A stretch of 64,000 bases of DNA from Aquimarina sp. AU474 (GCF_900312815.1 NZ_OMPE01000009.1:806001-870000), one strand, 5' to 3'. Numbered from the stretch's first letter, positions 19,804-30,400 are shown. A program made the numbers and translations. Notes: generated by a model not told the origin, from the letters alone.

Positions 19804-22200
19804 CTAATTTGGATTTATATTTTTTATGATATGCATTTTAGAAATCAAAGTGCCATCACTTCCCATTCCTTCAATAAAGAGGCTAATGTTTTCTAAGCCA
19901 GTATTAGGAATGGTAAAAGTTGCTACACCTTGTTGGTTAAAATCCAACCTGGGTTGCCAATGTATTGCGCCATAGCTTACAAAAAAAGGATCTAGATAAT
20001 TAGCATATCCTGGATTATAAAACTCTTTTACAGGTTCAAACCCTTTTGTAAACTCATACTCCGTATAGTTTCTATCCGGCTCTCTTGTTCTAATTAAAGG
20101 AAATCTTCTGGTGTATATTCGTATTGATCCTCCTCCACCTCTTGAACCTACTCCATGCCCTATATGATCTGTATAGATTTTATCTACATCGGCCAATCTT
20201 AGATCTGATAGAATACCAACATTTTCACTATTAAGTTGAAAGTCATCCAAAAAAATTGTAACGGGTACTGGGCCAGAAAAGGATGCTTTACGAGATGTTA
20301 CTCTCAAGTTTATTGGATTATTTCGATCTGTAATGACGTACTTTCCTGTAAAAAACAAATAATCTACTATACTAAAAAATCTCTCTGCCATATCAAGTGT
20401 AACTTCTTTTGCGTTAAGATCGTAATATTTTGGTATTTGTATTCTACTTGTTTTTTTAATCTTTTTTTGATTGTTGCCAGTTACTTCTACAGCATCTAAT
20501 ACCTGAACATCTGTTAAAAAATCAAATGGAACCGTGGTCCTGTTTTGAATTTTATTGATATTCTCATTTCCTATCTCTGGGAATGTGTTTCTAAATGGTC
20601 TTTTAACTCTATCCGATTGCACCTGCAGGTACACTCCGGGTTTCTTAAAACCACCCTTAGTCTTAATACCAGAGATTTTTATCTTCTCGCCTCGTTCTGG
20701 GAAGAAATTAGCAATTTCAAAACTGTTATCAGATGCTAATGCTATCAACTTAGCACTATTATTTGTGCTGGGATACAGATATACCTGATCCATAACATCA
20801 CTTTTCTTGTCCTGTATCCTTCCGGTAATCTTAAAGCCTTGATTAAAATTGTATAACGGTTTTGGTTCTGTATTAAAAATATCTCGCCATTGGTATTTAC
20901 TCCACCCTTGTGTAATCAATAACAGGTCTAAATCGTATTTCTTCTTTCTGTCTACATCCGTAAAATAGTGCTTTTCATTCTCTATAAAGCCTTTTATGTA
21001 TGGGCGTAATAACATAGCTGATTGTATATTATCAGAATGATTATAAGAAACTGTTTCTGATGGTAATGTAGAAATACTTACATCATAGGTTTTACCTACT
21101 TGATTAGGAATCTCTATAGCTACAGATAAGGAATCCTTTGTAGTCCTATCTACTGTAACACCCAAGCTCTCTATGCCGATATCTACTGGGTTAAATAGTA
21201 ATCGCTCTACTACTGGGTCATTATCCTTAAACAACGTGAGCGTATTCATCCCTGGATATAGATCAGATCGCTTTAAAGAAATCTTTTTCTTTAATTCTTT
21301 ACCTTTGAAATCTACCTTTATCTTCTTTGATAAATGATTTTTAAGTACTAATATCGAGTATGACTCTTTTTTAAGTGTCGCTAATGTGGCAGTATTTGTA
21401 TTTAACTCTATGGCTACCTCGTCTTCGATAAGGTTATTAATACTTATGCTAATTCCTTTTCTGTCTATCCTTGGAAACTCTCCTGTAATCTCTCTACCAT
21501 CTCTAAGTTTGATAATTGCTGTATATTTTTTTCCTGGTTGTGGTGTTATATTAAACTTGCCCAAACCTAAAGTATTAGAACTAAAAGATGTAATCTCATT
21601 ACCCAATTCATCTTGGACTATACCGTGCTCAAAGGCTACGCCATACCCTTGATTATTGATCAATTTAAAGCCTATCGTATTAAAGGTATTAGAAACTAAA
21701 TGACCTCCTTCTGGCAATAACTGAAAATCATAAACTAAACCTTTTTGTGATACTTTTTCAGTTATAGAATCTTTAATAATTTTTATTCTCTTGGTATACG
21801 ATTCATCTTCCTTAAAATTATTCATCCAATTGGTAGAAATTCTCATATAATAATCACCACTTTGCAGCGTAGAATCTATTTTAATATTACCATGAACACT
21901 ACCTTGATGACCCAAAAATTGGCCATCATATACCTCTTTTCCGGATGTGTCAAAAAGCGCTACAGTAAAATTGGTAGAGTTTACTGCTGCCAGATTATTT
22001 TGTCGATCATATACATACCCTTTAAACCAAATCTCTTCGCCATTAATATAAGTGTCCTTGTTTACGTGCAAGTACAAAGTCTCCCGGGGCAAATTAAAAT
22101 AATTCGCATTGGCGACTCCTGGTGAAATATCAGAATTGGTCTGTGCAAATGATATGGATGGAAATAAAAATAAGATCAGAATTTTGGAAAGATGTTTCAT
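19804..22200 (-). CDS. Large exported protein with MG2-like and TonB-plug-like segments (paralogue A)
   Basis: A 798-residue protein with a signal peptide (MKHLSKILILFLFPSISFAQ). The segment ETLYLHVNKDTYINGEEIWF is typical of alpha-2-macroglobulin MG2-type beta domains in Bacteroidota. Near residues 650-705 IFLDDFQLN, LRLADVDKIYTD and GSRGGGGSIRIYTRR look like a TonB-receptor plug (I-x-x-I-x-V...G-x-x-G-x-G-x-I-x-I-x-T), yet no beta-barrel follows. The C-terminus ends in a beta-rich IPNTGLENISLFIEGM segment. Function is unknown. It is closely similar along its whole length to the next gene upstream, so it is a tandem duplicate. Confidence 0.75.
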   Translation of the reverse strand: MKHLSKILILFLFPSISFAQTNSDISPGVANANYFNLPRETLYLHVNKDTYINGEEIWFKGYVYDRQNNLAAVNSTNFTVALFDTSGKEVYDGQFLGHQGSVHGNIKIDSTLQSGDYYMRISTNWMNNFKEDESYTKRIKIIKDSITEKVSQKGLVYDFQLLPEGGHLVSNTFNTIGFKLINNQGYGVAFEHGIVQDELGNEITSFSSNTLGLGKFNITPQPGKKYTAIIKLRDGREITGEFPRIDRKGISISINNLIEDEVAIELNTNTATLATLKKESYSILVLKNHLSKKIKVDFKGKELKKKISLKRSDLYPGMNTLTLFKDNDPVVERLLFNPVDIGIESLGVTVDRTTKDSLSVAIEIPNQVGKTYDVSISTLPSETVSYNHSDNIQSAMLLRPYIKGFIENEKHYFTDVDRKKKYDLDLLLITQGWSKYQWRDIFNTEPKPLYNFNQGFKITGRIQDKKSDVMDQVYLYPSTNNSAKLIALASDNSFEIANFFPERGEKIKISGIKTKGGFKKPGVYLQVQSDRVKRPFRNTFPEIGNENINKIQNRTTVPFDFLTDVQVLDAVEVTGNNQKKIKKTSRIQIPKYYDLNAKEVTLDMAERFFSIVDYLFFTGKYVITDRNNPINLRVTSRKASFSGPVPVTIFLDDFQLNSENVGILSDLRLADVDKIYTDHIGHGVGSRGGGGSIRIYTRRFPLIRTREPDRNYTEYEFTKGFEPVKEFYNPGYANYLDPFFVSYGAIHWQPRLDFNQQGVATFTIPNTGLENISLFIEGMGSDGTLISKMHIIKNINPN

Positions 22201-22238
22201 AAGAAATGTGAATTAAAATTAGTTACTAAACAAAGAAA

Positions 22239-22278
22239 CCCCATTTAATGAACACGTATAATGCTCAAAAAAATGGGG
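22239..22278 (-). terminator. Probable terminator after paralogue B
   Basis: Inverted repeat CCCCATTT ... AAATGGGG (8 bp, 24-nt loop) followed on the minus strand by TTTCTTTG. It lies in the 154-bp gap between the two paralogues, so they may be separate transcripts. Confidence 0.55.
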
Positions 22279-22354
22279 CTTATGTGATTAATTAGATATC
22301 AAAAATTATACCATTATCCTACTAAAATAGTAGGAAATGCAATTTCATCATATT

Positions 22355-24811
22355 CTAATTAGGTATTATCTTTTTTATATTATGAGTTTTAGAAATCAAG
22401 TTACCATCGTTGTCCATACCTTCAATAAAAAGAGTAATGTTTTCTATACCTGTATTGGGGATTTTAAAAGTCGCCACTCCTAGTTCGTTAAAATTCAATT
22501 TAGGTTGCCAATCAATAGCTCCGTAACTCACAAAAAATGGATCTAGGTAATTAGAATAACCAGGGTTATAAAACTCTTTTACGGGTTCAAATCCTTTTTC
22601 AAGTTCATACTCTAGGTACTCTTTGTCTGTGGTTCGGGTTCTGACTAAAGGAAATCTTCTAGAGTAAATTCGTATCGATCCACCACGTCCCCCTCTAGAA
22701 CCTGCAGCATAACTAGTCTTATCCATATAAATCCTATCCACATCTTGTGTTCTATAATCCCATAGAATACCTAAATCAGATAATAGTATATCATCTAGGT
22801 ATACTGCAACAGGCATTGGTTGCTCTACTACCTTAGCCTCAGATGTCTCCAATTGTCCACTCCCACTGTTAAGCGAAGGAAGCCCTAGTGCAATCACACT
22901 AATAGGAACAATAGCTATATCTACAGGGCTCTGATTGATTACTCTAAATTTTCGTGTCGATGCGATATAATCTAATATCGAAAAATACTGTTCTGCTTTC
23001 TCTAAAGTAATTTTCTTTGAATTTAACGCAAAGTATTTTGGTATTGTAATACGACTTGTGTTTTCTATTTCTTTTTGAGTACTTCCCTTTATTTCTACAG
23101 CATCCAATTCTTGTACATTTGCTAAGAAATCAAACGGAACGGTAGTTTTGTTTTCTGCTTTTTGAGTAAATCGTCTTTCTGCTTCTGGAAATGTATTCAA
23201 AAAAGATTTATGTATTCTTTCTGATTGTACTTGTAAGTATACCTTATATTTTTTAAAATCACCTTTTGCATTAACTCCAGAAACTTTAAGTTTTTCTCCT
23301 TTTTCTGGAAAAAAGTTATCAATCTCAAAAGTATTGTTGTTTACTTCAACCAGCTTTGCTTCATTATTAACAGTAGGAAAGAAATAAATCTTATCGACCT
23401 GTTTTCTTTTTTTATCTTGTATTTTTCCTGTGATCTTAAAACCCTGATTGAAATTATAACTAACATCGGGCTTGCTTTTAAAAATATTCTCCCACTTATA
23501 CTTACTCCACCCTTGAGTGATCAATAATAAATCTAAATCATAAACCTTTTCTCGGTCTAAAGCTTTAAAGTATCTTTTTTCATTTTCTATATAACCTTTT
23601 ACATAAGGTCTGAGCATAATAGCCGATTGTATGTTATCCGAATGGTTATAAGACAACGTACCCGATGGTAATGTAGATACACTTATATCATACGTCTTAC
23701 TTGCATTGTACGGGATCCTTAAAGCAACCGACAAAGAGTCTCTTTCAACACTTGTCAACTTAATATCTATATTTTTTACACTTGTATCGACTGGATTATA
23801 TAATACCCGCTCTACCAATGGATCATTATCCTTAAATAACGTTATCGTATTCACACCAGCATACAAACCAGAACGCTTTATTAAAATCGTTTTCTTTAAT
23901 TCATCAATCCCAAAGTATATTTTCATCTTCTTAGAGAGATGATTCTTCCGGATAACTAATGTATACTTATCTTGTTGTAACTCTTTTATAGTTGCCGTAT
24001 TGGTGTTGAACTGCATTGCCACCTGATCTTCAAGTAGGTTATTGACACTTACGCTAATTCCTTTTTTTTCAATCTTCGGAAAACTCCTTTCAATTTCACT
24101 ACCATCTTTAAGCCTGATTAAAGCTCTATACTGCTTCTCTGGTATCGGAGTGATATTAAATTTACCTATACCTACAGCGTTAGATGAAAAAGTAGTCACT
24201 TCATTACCAGATTCATCTTGGATTACACCTTGATCAAATGCAACCCCATAGCCTTGATTATTAATCAACTTGAAACCAATAGTATTGAAAGTATTAGACA
24301 CTACATGTCCTCCTTCTGGAAGTAACTGAAAATCATATTGCCTATCTTTATTATTCGTTACTGGGAGCAACGTATCTTTAATAATATTTATCTTTTTGGT
24401 ATAGGATTCATTCTCTACAAAATTATGCATCCAATGTGTAGAAGCTCTTATATAATAAGCCCCACTATTCCATGTAGAATCTATCTGTATATTACCCTGA
24501 AAGCTACCTTTATTACCAAGAAAAACACCATCAAATACTTCGTTGCCTTCTTGATCAAATACCTCAACCTCAAAATTAGTAGATATTATTGACGGAAGAT
24601 TGTTTTGACGGTCGTACACATACCCCTTAAACCAAATCTCCTCACCTGCAATATAGGTGCTTTTGTTAACATGAAGATATAGAGTTTCTCTAGGGACTTG
24701 AAAATAAGATGCATTTGCTTCTTCTATGGTGGGTACGCTATCTTGATGTTGACCAAGGATAGGATAGGAAATAAAAAGTAAAGCCAAAAACTGAAGTAAA
24801 TGGTTTTTCAT
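22355..24811 (-). CDS. Large exported protein with MG2-like and TonB-plug-like segments (paralogue B)
   Basis: An 818-residue paralogue of the neighbour. Signal peptide MKNHLLQFLALLFISYPILGQ; shared blocks include ETLYLHVNKSTYIAGEEIWF, YDFQLLPEGGHVVSNTFNTI, YDLDLLLITQGWSKYKWENI and GFEPVKEFYNPGYSNYLDPF. The plug-like strip (VAVYLDDILLSDLGI, DVDRIYMDKTS, GSRGGRGGSIRIYSRR) is retained. It carries an extra segment of about 20 residues around 650 (VAIVPISVIALGLPS region) that paralogue A lacks. Role unknown; export and the missing barrel suggest a periplasmic or surface protein related to TonB-receptor plugs. Confidence 0.75.
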   Translation of the reverse strand: MKNHLLQFLALLFISYPILGQHQDSVPTIEEANASYFQVPRETLYLHVNKSTYIAGEEIWFKGYVYDRQNNLPSIISTNFEVEVFDQEGNEVFDGVFLGNKGSFQGNIQIDSTWNSGAYYIRASTHWMHNFVENESYTKKINIIKDTLLPVTNNKDRQYDFQLLPEGGHVVSNTFNTIGFKLINNQGYGVAFDQGVIQDESGNEVTTFSSNAVGIGKFNITPIPEKQYRALIRLKDGSEIERSFPKIEKKGISVSVNNLLEDQVAMQFNTNTATIKELQQDKYTLVIRKNHLSKKMKIYFGIDELKKTILIKRSGLYAGVNTITLFKDNDPLVERVLYNPVDTSVKNIDIKLTSVERDSLSVALRIPYNASKTYDISVSTLPSGTLSYNHSDNIQSAIMLRPYVKGYIENEKRYFKALDREKVYDLDLLLITQGWSKYKWENIFKSKPDVSYNFNQGFKITGKIQDKKRKQVDKIYFFPTVNNEAKLVEVNNNTFEIDNFFPEKGEKLKVSGVNAKGDFKKYKVYLQVQSERIHKSFLNTFPEAERRFTQKAENKTTVPFDFLANVQELDAVEIKGSTQKEIENTSRITIPKYFALNSKKITLEKAEQYFSILDYIASTRKFRVINQSPVDIAIVPISVIALGLPSLNSGSGQLETSEAKVVEQPMPVAVYLDDILLSDLGILWDYRTQDVDRIYMDKTSYAAGSRGGRGGSIRIYSRRFPLVRTRTTDKEYLEYELEKGFEPVKEFYNPGYSNYLDPFFVSYGAIDWQPKLNFNELGVATFKIPNTGIENITLFIEGMDNDGNLISKTHNIKKIIPN

Positions 24812-24846
24812 AAAATTTGTTAGTTAGTGAGTTGATTATCAAAAAA

Positions 24847-24888
24847 CACCTTATTAGCAGTATTTAAAAATACTTAAAAAACAAGGTG
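24847..24888 (-). terminator. Terminator after the DUF4837 gene
   Basis: CACCTT ... AAGGTG outer stem with an inner AGTATTT/AAATACT hairpin, followed on the minus strand by TTTTTT. It closes the transglycosylase-DUF4837 unit before paralogue B. Confidence 0.6.
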
Positions 24889-24958
24889 AAATCTCCCCAT
24901 AAATTCACAAAAATTATACCGATTAAGCAGTTATTTCGTTAATCTTTTGCCAATATCT

Positions 24959-25945
24959 CTAATCAAACTTAATGGTTTTCATAATAGCCTCAAGTTCAAA
25001 CATATTGTCTCTTTTATTAACTGAAGGAGCAAAAACAAAACCTTCTAAAACCAATAGTCTATTATTTACTTCGTCTTCGATCACATAATTTACAAATGGG
25101 CCTGCCATAAAACGATCCTTGATTTCCCAAGTTCCTTTGGTTTCGAAAGTGAATCTACCATCTAGTTTAGTTTCATATAAATAAGGAGCATAGGCCGCTT
25201 CGGTAACAAAGTGTCCTACTTCTTCGGTAGGAATCTTCACTTTTCCAATAGAATCTCTCATTTTTATAATACTAGAAACGGTATTAGAATCTTTGGACAC
25301 TATTCCCATAGGAAGTTCATAAATCATCAGATTCATACTACCATGCTGAATATCTTTGCGAATCCAAAAAAACTTATCTTCTTCTATAGCTACACGATAA
25401 GCGGTAGGAATACTTAACTTAACTCCTAGTTTTTGAGGTAATTGAGGAATTTTTTCTAACGACTTTCTAATTCGTTTTTGTTTTTCTCGAGTTTCTGCCA
25501 ATTTATATTTTGAAACGATCGTTTCGTGATTATCATGGATTAAGGAAATAATTTCATCTTCGGTTTTACCAGAAATTACTGCACCCACCTGTGGTGTTGC
25601 ATATTTATTGTTTAGCATCTGTAAATTATTCTTATCTCCCTTTCGAACATATAAGAACGTACGGTTTTTTCTTGCCAATCCAGAAAAGGCCCTTTTTGGC
25701 ATTTGCCTCATAGAAAACAAAGGTTCTTCTTGAGGTAACCCAGGAACTTCGGCTCCAAAATATTTACGAACAGTATCTCCTACTCTACCTTTCCATAGCT
25801 CGTTATCCATTATTACAGAAAGTTCGTTTATTTTACCCACCGAGTGCGCCATAGCGCCTCTTGGTTTTTTGTTTTTTTCCTTTTTTGGCTCGGTGCAGCT
25901 CACCACACAAAGCAAGCAAACAATTGCAAGAGATAATTTTTTCAT
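24959..25945 (-). CDS. DUF4837-family lipoprotein
   Basis: The 328-residue protein has a lipoprotein signal (MKKLSLAIVCLLCVVSCTEP, lipobox VVSC) followed by a lysine-rich linker. The body, with GKINELSVIMDNELWKGRVG and a WIRKDIQHGSMNLMIYELP segment, matches the Bacteroidota family DUF4837 as I recall it. It is expected in the outer membrane or facing the periplasm. It is 16 bp downstream of the LysM transglycosylase and ends before a terminator, so the two form an operon. Function is unknown. Confidence 0.8.
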   Translation of the reverse strand: MKKLSLAIVCLLCVVSCTEPKKEKNKKPRGAMAHSVGKINELSVIMDNELWKGRVGDTVRKYFGAEVPGLPQEEPLFSMRQMPKRAFSGLARKNRTFLYVRKGDKNNLQMLNNKYATPQVGAVISGKTEDEIISLIHDNHETIVSKYKLAETREKQKRIRKSLEKIPQLPQKLGVKLSIPTAYRVAIEEDKFFWIRKDIQHGSMNLMIYELPMGIVSKDSNTVSSIIKMRDSIGKVKIPTEEVGHFVTEAAYAPYLYETKLDGRFTFETKGTWEIKDRFMAGPFVNYVIEDEVNNRLLVLEGFVFAPSVNKRDNMFELEAIMKTIKFD

Positions 25946-25961
25946 AAGAGACTATTTGCGG

Positions 25962-27599
25962 TTATGATTTAGAAAGTTTCAATTTCATACCTGGTTTTAT
26001 ACCGCTACCGCTAATATCGTTCCAATTTTTAAGATTTTCGACAGATATGCCTTTAAATTTTTGTGAAATGCTCCATAACGTATCTCCAGATTTAACCGTA
26101 TACATTTCCGAAGAAGTATTAGTAGTAGCTAGTTTTGTAACTACTTTACTAGTTTTCTTGGCTTTTGGAGATACATTTACAATCGGTTTTCTTGGATAAA
26201 TAGTTAGCCTTCTACCTATTTTCAAGTTGTTACTTCGTAATCCATTCCACTTTTTGATTTGACTTACTCTTACTCCATATTTTCTGGCAATTTTACCCAG
26301 ATAATCACCGCTACGTACACGGTATCTAATTCTATCATTAGCTTCAAAATACTTAGGCAAAGGTTTTTCTCTTTTATCAAATTCTGCTTTGGCTAGTGTA
26401 TAAATTTTATCCTCATTAGCCACAAATGATCCTATTTTATCCAATGGCAAACGCAATACATAATCTTCATCTTTGATGTACGGAATAATATCTAATTTAT
26501 AAGAAGGGTTGAGAAATTGTAACTCTTCAATATCAATATTCATGTATTCTGACACTTGATCGAGCGTAATCATTTGTTTAACCTTGATTGTATCGGTTTC
26601 GAAATAAGCAAACTCAGGCTTTTTAGGTTCAAAACCATGCTTGTCTGCATATTCGAAAATGTACATCGTTGCCAAAAATGCAGGTAAATATCCTGCAGTC
26701 TCTCTGGGAAGATTATGTCTTATATTCCAATAATTTGTATATCCACCACTACGACGAATTGCCTTAGTAACGTTACCTGGTCCAGAATTATATGATGCTA
26801 ATGCCAAGTCCCAATCACCAAATACCTTATACAATTTAGCTAAGTATTTGCAAGCTGCTTTTGTAGCCATAATAGGATCCATACGTTCATCGACATACGA
26901 GCTCACCTCTAAACCAAACATTTTACCCGTACCAAACATAAATTGCCATAGACCAGTTGCTCCTACTCTTGATTTTGCTCTTGGTTTTAAAGCAGATTCT
27001 ACAATGGCAAGGTACTTTATCTCTAAGGGGATATTTTGATTATCTAATTCTTGTTCGAAAAGAGGGAAATAAAATTCGCTCAGTGCCATTAACCTTCCTA
27101 AATGTTCGTGACGATTTTTTAGATAATTCTTTATTACGCTTTCTAAAGATGCATTGTATTCTACGTTAAAAGGCGTTCTAGCATTGAGTTCTGCTAGTCT
27201 GGCTTTTAAAGTATCGGTAGGAAGGTCTACAAATTCTACCGGTTTATATTCTAATTCTGTAACCGATTTATAAATAGTATCAAAAAGAGTCGAGTTGTAT
27301 AACTCTTGTTTCCAAAGTGAATCCAGCTCAGACATTTTGGGATGATCATTAGCTAAATATATCACGCTATCTTTTACACTAGTAGAAGTTACTGTAGTTG
27401 TCTGTAACTCGGTAACGGTCCTAATTACTTTGGTAGTATCGACCACCTGAACAGTATCTTGTTTAAGATCCAAAGTTCTTTCTAAAACAATTTGTTTGGT
27501 ATCATTATTATTAGAAGTATTGGTAGTTACTGTTTCTTGAGCAAATAATGAAAAGGAAACAACTAGAAAAGAAAGCAATAATACATACCTATTTTTCAT
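25962..27599 (-). CDS. MltD-like lytic transglycosylase with LysM repeats
   Basis: The 545-residue protein has a signal peptide (MKNRYVLLLSFLVVSFSLFAQ) and a threonine-rich linker. Its SLT domain (about 165-320) has the catalytic glutamate in LAIVESALKPRAKS plus GATGLWQFM and ALASYNSGPGNVTKAI. Two LysM modules close the protein: YRVRSGDYLGKIARKYGV and YTVKSGDTLWSISQKFKG. It cleaves glycan strands non-hydrolytically and binds peptidoglycan via LysM. It has its own upstream region after the pgk terminator and leads into the DUF4837 gene. Confidence 0.93.
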   Translation of the reverse strand: MKNRYVLLLSFLVVSFSLFAQETVTTNTSNNNDTKQIVLERTLDLKQDTVQVVDTTKVIRTVTELQTTTVTSTSVKDSVIYLANDHPKMSELDSLWKQELYNSTLFDTIYKSVTELEYKPVEFVDLPTDTLKARLAELNARTPFNVEYNASLESVIKNYLKNRHEHLGRLMALSEFYFPLFEQELDNQNIPLEIKYLAIVESALKPRAKSRVGATGLWQFMFGTGKMFGLEVSSYVDERMDPIMATKAACKYLAKLYKVFGDWDLALASYNSGPGNVTKAIRRSGGYTNYWNIRHNLPRETAGYLPAFLATMYIFEYADKHGFEPKKPEFAYFETDTIKVKQMITLDQVSEYMNIDIEELQFLNPSYKLDIIPYIKDEDYVLRLPLDKIGSFVANEDKIYTLAKAEFDKREKPLPKYFEANDRIRYRVRSGDYLGKIARKYGVRVSQIKKWNGLRSNNLKIGRRLTIYPRKPIVNVSPKAKKTSKVVTKLATTNTSSEMYTVKSGDTLWSISQKFKGISVENLKNWNDISGSGIKPGMKLKLSKS

Positions 27600-27742
27600 C
27601 TTGTGAACGATTTACTGTTTAGTTTATAATTGATTTAGGAACTATTGGGGTAAAAAGTACTGTTTTTAACATGTTATCAACAATATCTGAGCGAAAATCG
27701 CATTTTTTTTCTAAAATGCAAAAGATCAACACGTTAAAAACG

Positions 27743-27775
27743 CATAAAAACCGGTTAAAAAGACCGGTTTTTATG
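27743..27775 (-). terminator. Terminator after pgk
   Basis: A 13-bp perfect stem (CATAAAAACCGGT / ACCGGTTTTTATG, 7-nt loop) lies 47 bp beyond the pgk stop on the minus strand, followed by CGTTTTT. Confidence 0.85.
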
Positions 27776-27821
27776 TAATTCTTACAAATAATGTTTATTT
27801 CTTACGAGAAAATGTTATTTA

Positions 27822-29009
27822 TTAATTTTTTATCGCTGCAATTCCTGGCAATGTTTTGCCCTCAAGACTTTCTAGCATTGCTCCTCCTCCTGTAGAAACG
27901 TAACTTACTTTATTACCAAAACCAAACTGTTTTACAGCCGCTACAGAATCTCCTCCTCCCACAAGAGAGAATGCTCCATTTTCTGTTGCTTCTGCAATAG
28001 AGTTCCCTAAAGCGATTGTTCCGTTTGCAAAATTCTCCATTTCAAAAACACCCAAGGGTCCATTCCACAAGATAGTTTTTGATTTTAGGATTACTTCATG
28101 AAAGTTCTTTATCGTTTCGGGTCCAGCATCCAAACCTTGCCAACCCTCAGGAATAGCATCAACAGGTACCACTTTGGTGTTTGCATTATTATCAAAGGCA
28201 TCTGCTCCCAAAACGTCTACAGGTAAATGAATTTCTACACCTTTATCTGCTGCTTTTTTAAGAATTTCTAGTGCTAATTCTTGCTTGTCATCCTCGCATA
28301 TAGAACTTCCGATTTGTCCACCTTTAGCTTTTATAAAGGTATACGTCATTCCTCCTCCTACGATTAAATGATCTACCTTATCTAATATATTTTCTATAAT
28401 TGTAATTTTAGAAGATACCTTAGACCCTCCTAAAACTGCAGTAATGGGTTTTTCACCACTTTGTAATACTTTATCAATACTTTCGATTTCTTTGGACAGT
28501 AAGCTTCCAAAACATTTGTGTTCAGGAAAAAACTGTGCTACTATCGTAGTAGAAGCGTGTGCCCTATGTGCAGTACCAAAAGCATCGTTCACATAAATAT
28601 CCCCTAACTTCGATAATTGTTCTGCAAACCCCTTATCTCCTGAAGTTTCATTAGGATGAAATCTCAGATTTTCTAATAATAGTACTTCTCCAGGATTTAA
28701 TGCTGCAACAGCATCTTCAGCTTCCCGACCAACACAATTTGCAACATATTTCACCTGTACACCCAATACTTCAGATACTTTTTCACAAATATGACGTAAA
28801 GAGAACTCATCTTGAACCCCTTTAGGCCTTCCTAAATGTGACATTAATACAGCACTCCCACCATCTTCTAATACTTTAATAATTGTTGGTTTTGCTGCCT
28901 GTATTCTTGTATCATCTGTTACTTCAAAGTTTTCATTTAAAGGAACATTGAAATCTACACGGATTAATGCCTTTTTGTTTTCAAAATTAAAATCATTGAT
29001 TGTTTTCAT
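27822..29009 (-). CDS. pgk: Phosphoglycerate kinase
   Basis: Glycolytic kinase making ATP from 1,3-bisphosphoglycerate. The N-domain motif [39 protein letters not shown] and the C-terminal [17 protein letters not shown] are all present. I set the start at MKTINDFNF, which gives a standard 395-residue protein. An upstream in-frame ATG at 29108 would add 33 residues with an unlikely phenylalanine-rich sequence. It is divergent from holB and followed by a strong terminator. Confidence 0.95.
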   Translation of the reverse strand: MKTINDFNFENKKALIRVDFNVPLNENFEVTDDTRIQAAKPTIIKVLEDGGSAVLMSHLGRPKGVQDEFSLRHICEKVSEVLGVQVKYVANCVGREAEDAVAALNPGEVLLLENLRFHPNETSGDKGFAEQLSKLGDIYVNDAFGTAHRAHASTTIVAQFFPEHKCFGSLLSKEIESIDKVLQSGEKPITAVLGGSKVSSKITIIENILDKVDHLIVGGGMTYTFIKAKGGQIGSSICEDDKQELALEILKKAADKGVEIHLPVDVLGADAFDNNANTKVVPVDAIPEGWQGLDAGPETIKNFHEVILKSKTILWNGPLGVFEMENFANGTIALGNSIAEATENGAFSLVGGGDSVAAVKQFGFGNKVSYVSTGGGAMLESLEGKTLPGIAAIKN

Positions 29010-29214
29010 TCTATCCAAATTGTATTGAGCAAACGAAAATAAATCTATTTCATTAAAAACATTGAAAATGAGTAGAAAAAATCTACGAAAACGATAGTAA
29101 ATTTTCACTTTTATTGATTTTATAGAAAAACTGCTTTTTTGATAAAAAAATGATATTCGATTTAACTTAAAACCACACCATTCGATATTGTCTATTATTC
29201 AATTATATTTGCCT

Positions 29215-30369
29215 ATGCTTTTTTCGGAAATTTTAGGATTACAACATATCAAAAGCTATTTGACTACTAGTGCTGATCGCAAAAGGATACCACATGCACA
29301 GCTTTTTGTAGGTCCAAATGGAAGCGGAACATTACCCATGGCCATTGCATATGCACAATATGTGCTGTGCCAAAACCAAAATGCAGAAAATACAAATGGC
29401 AACCAGGCTTGTAATATCAAATTTGATCATTTGGCACATCCTGACCTTCATTTTGTATATCCAGTTGCCGTAAATGATAAAGTAAAAAAACACCCTACAT
29501 CTGATCAATTTGCTGAAGAGTGGCGAACTTTTGTAAAAGAAAATCCTTACGGAAGTATTTTTGATTGGTATCTTTCATTGGGTGTTGAAAAAAAGCAAGG
29601 TCAGATAGGAGTTGATGAAGCTCTAGAGATTGTGAAAAAACTCTCTCTTAAAAGTTATGAAGGTGGCTATAAAATAATGCTTATCTGGATGGCTGATAAG
29701 ATGAACATAGCTGCTTCGAATAAGCTTCTAAAACTTATTGAAGAACCCCCAGAAAAAACCATATTCATATTAATTACAGAAGATGAAGAACAACTTATAC
29801 AAACCATTAGGTCAAGGTGTCAAGTACTACATTTTCCTCCTTTAGGTGAACAAGTAATTAAAGAAGCGCTTCAAAAAAATGAAAATTTATCTGATAGTCA
29901 AGCGCTAAAAGTTGCTCATCAAGCCAATGGAGATTACAGCAAAGCACTACACTTACTGCATCATGATGGTGGAGATGATCAGTTCGAAGATTGGTTTATA
30001 CAATGGGTGCGCACTGCATTTAGAGCAAAAGGAAATAAATCTGCGGTAAATGATCTAATTACTTGGAGCGAATCTATTGCAGGAACCGGTAGAGAAACGC
30101 AAAAAAAGTTCCTAATCTATTGTTTGGATTTCTTTAGACAAGCCATGCTACTCAATTATGGAGCCGATGATCTTGTATTTTTTGAACCTAGTACTAGCGG
30201 ATTTAAATTAGAAAAATTTGCGCCATTTATTCACGGTGCGAATATCATGGATATCTGCAATGAATTACAGGATGCGGCATATCATATCGAACGAAATGGG
30301 AATGCCAAGATTATACTTACTGATCTTTCTATAAAACTCACTCGATTATTGCATAAAAAAGCTAGTTAA
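29215..30369 (+). CDS. holB: DNA polymerase III delta' subunit
   Basis: A clamp-loader subunit of 384 aa. The N-terminal AAA+ fold has VGPNGSGTLPMAIAYAQ where an active Walker A would have GxxGxGKT; the missing lysine fits delta', which does not bind ATP. LKLIEEPPEKTIFILITE and IRSRCQVLHFPPL are the typical sensor-1/SRC region. I chose MLFSEILGLQHIKSYL, the family-like start, over an upstream TTG at 29188. A TATATTTG at 29204-29211 matches the -7 consensus but lies only 3 bp before this ATG. Confidence 0.9.
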   Translation: MLFSEILGLQHIKSYLTTSADRKRIPHAQLFVGPNGSGTLPMAIAYAQYVLCQNQNAENTNGNQACNIKFDHLAHPDLHFVYPVAVNDKVKKHPTSDQFAEEWRTFVKENPYGSIFDWYLSLGVEKKQGQIGVDEALEIVKKLSLKSYEGGYKIMLIWMADKMNIAASNKLLKLIEEPPEKTIFILITEDEEQLIQTIRSRCQVLHFPPLGEQVIKEALQKNENLSDSQALKVAHQANGDYSKALHLLHHDGGDDQFEDWFIQWVRTAFRAKGNKSAVNDLITWSESIAGTGRETQKKFLIYCLDFFRQAMLLNYGADDLVFFEPSTSGFKLEKFAPFIHGANIMDICNELQDAAYHIERNGNAKIILTDLSIKLTRLLHKKAS

Positions 30370-30400
30370 CACATATATTAAAAACTAAAACGTATTACTG

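Noticed and set aside
29009..29108. N-terminal extension of pgk to the upstream ATG
   Set aside because: It adds 33 residues unlike any PGK; the MKTINDFNF start gives the usual length.
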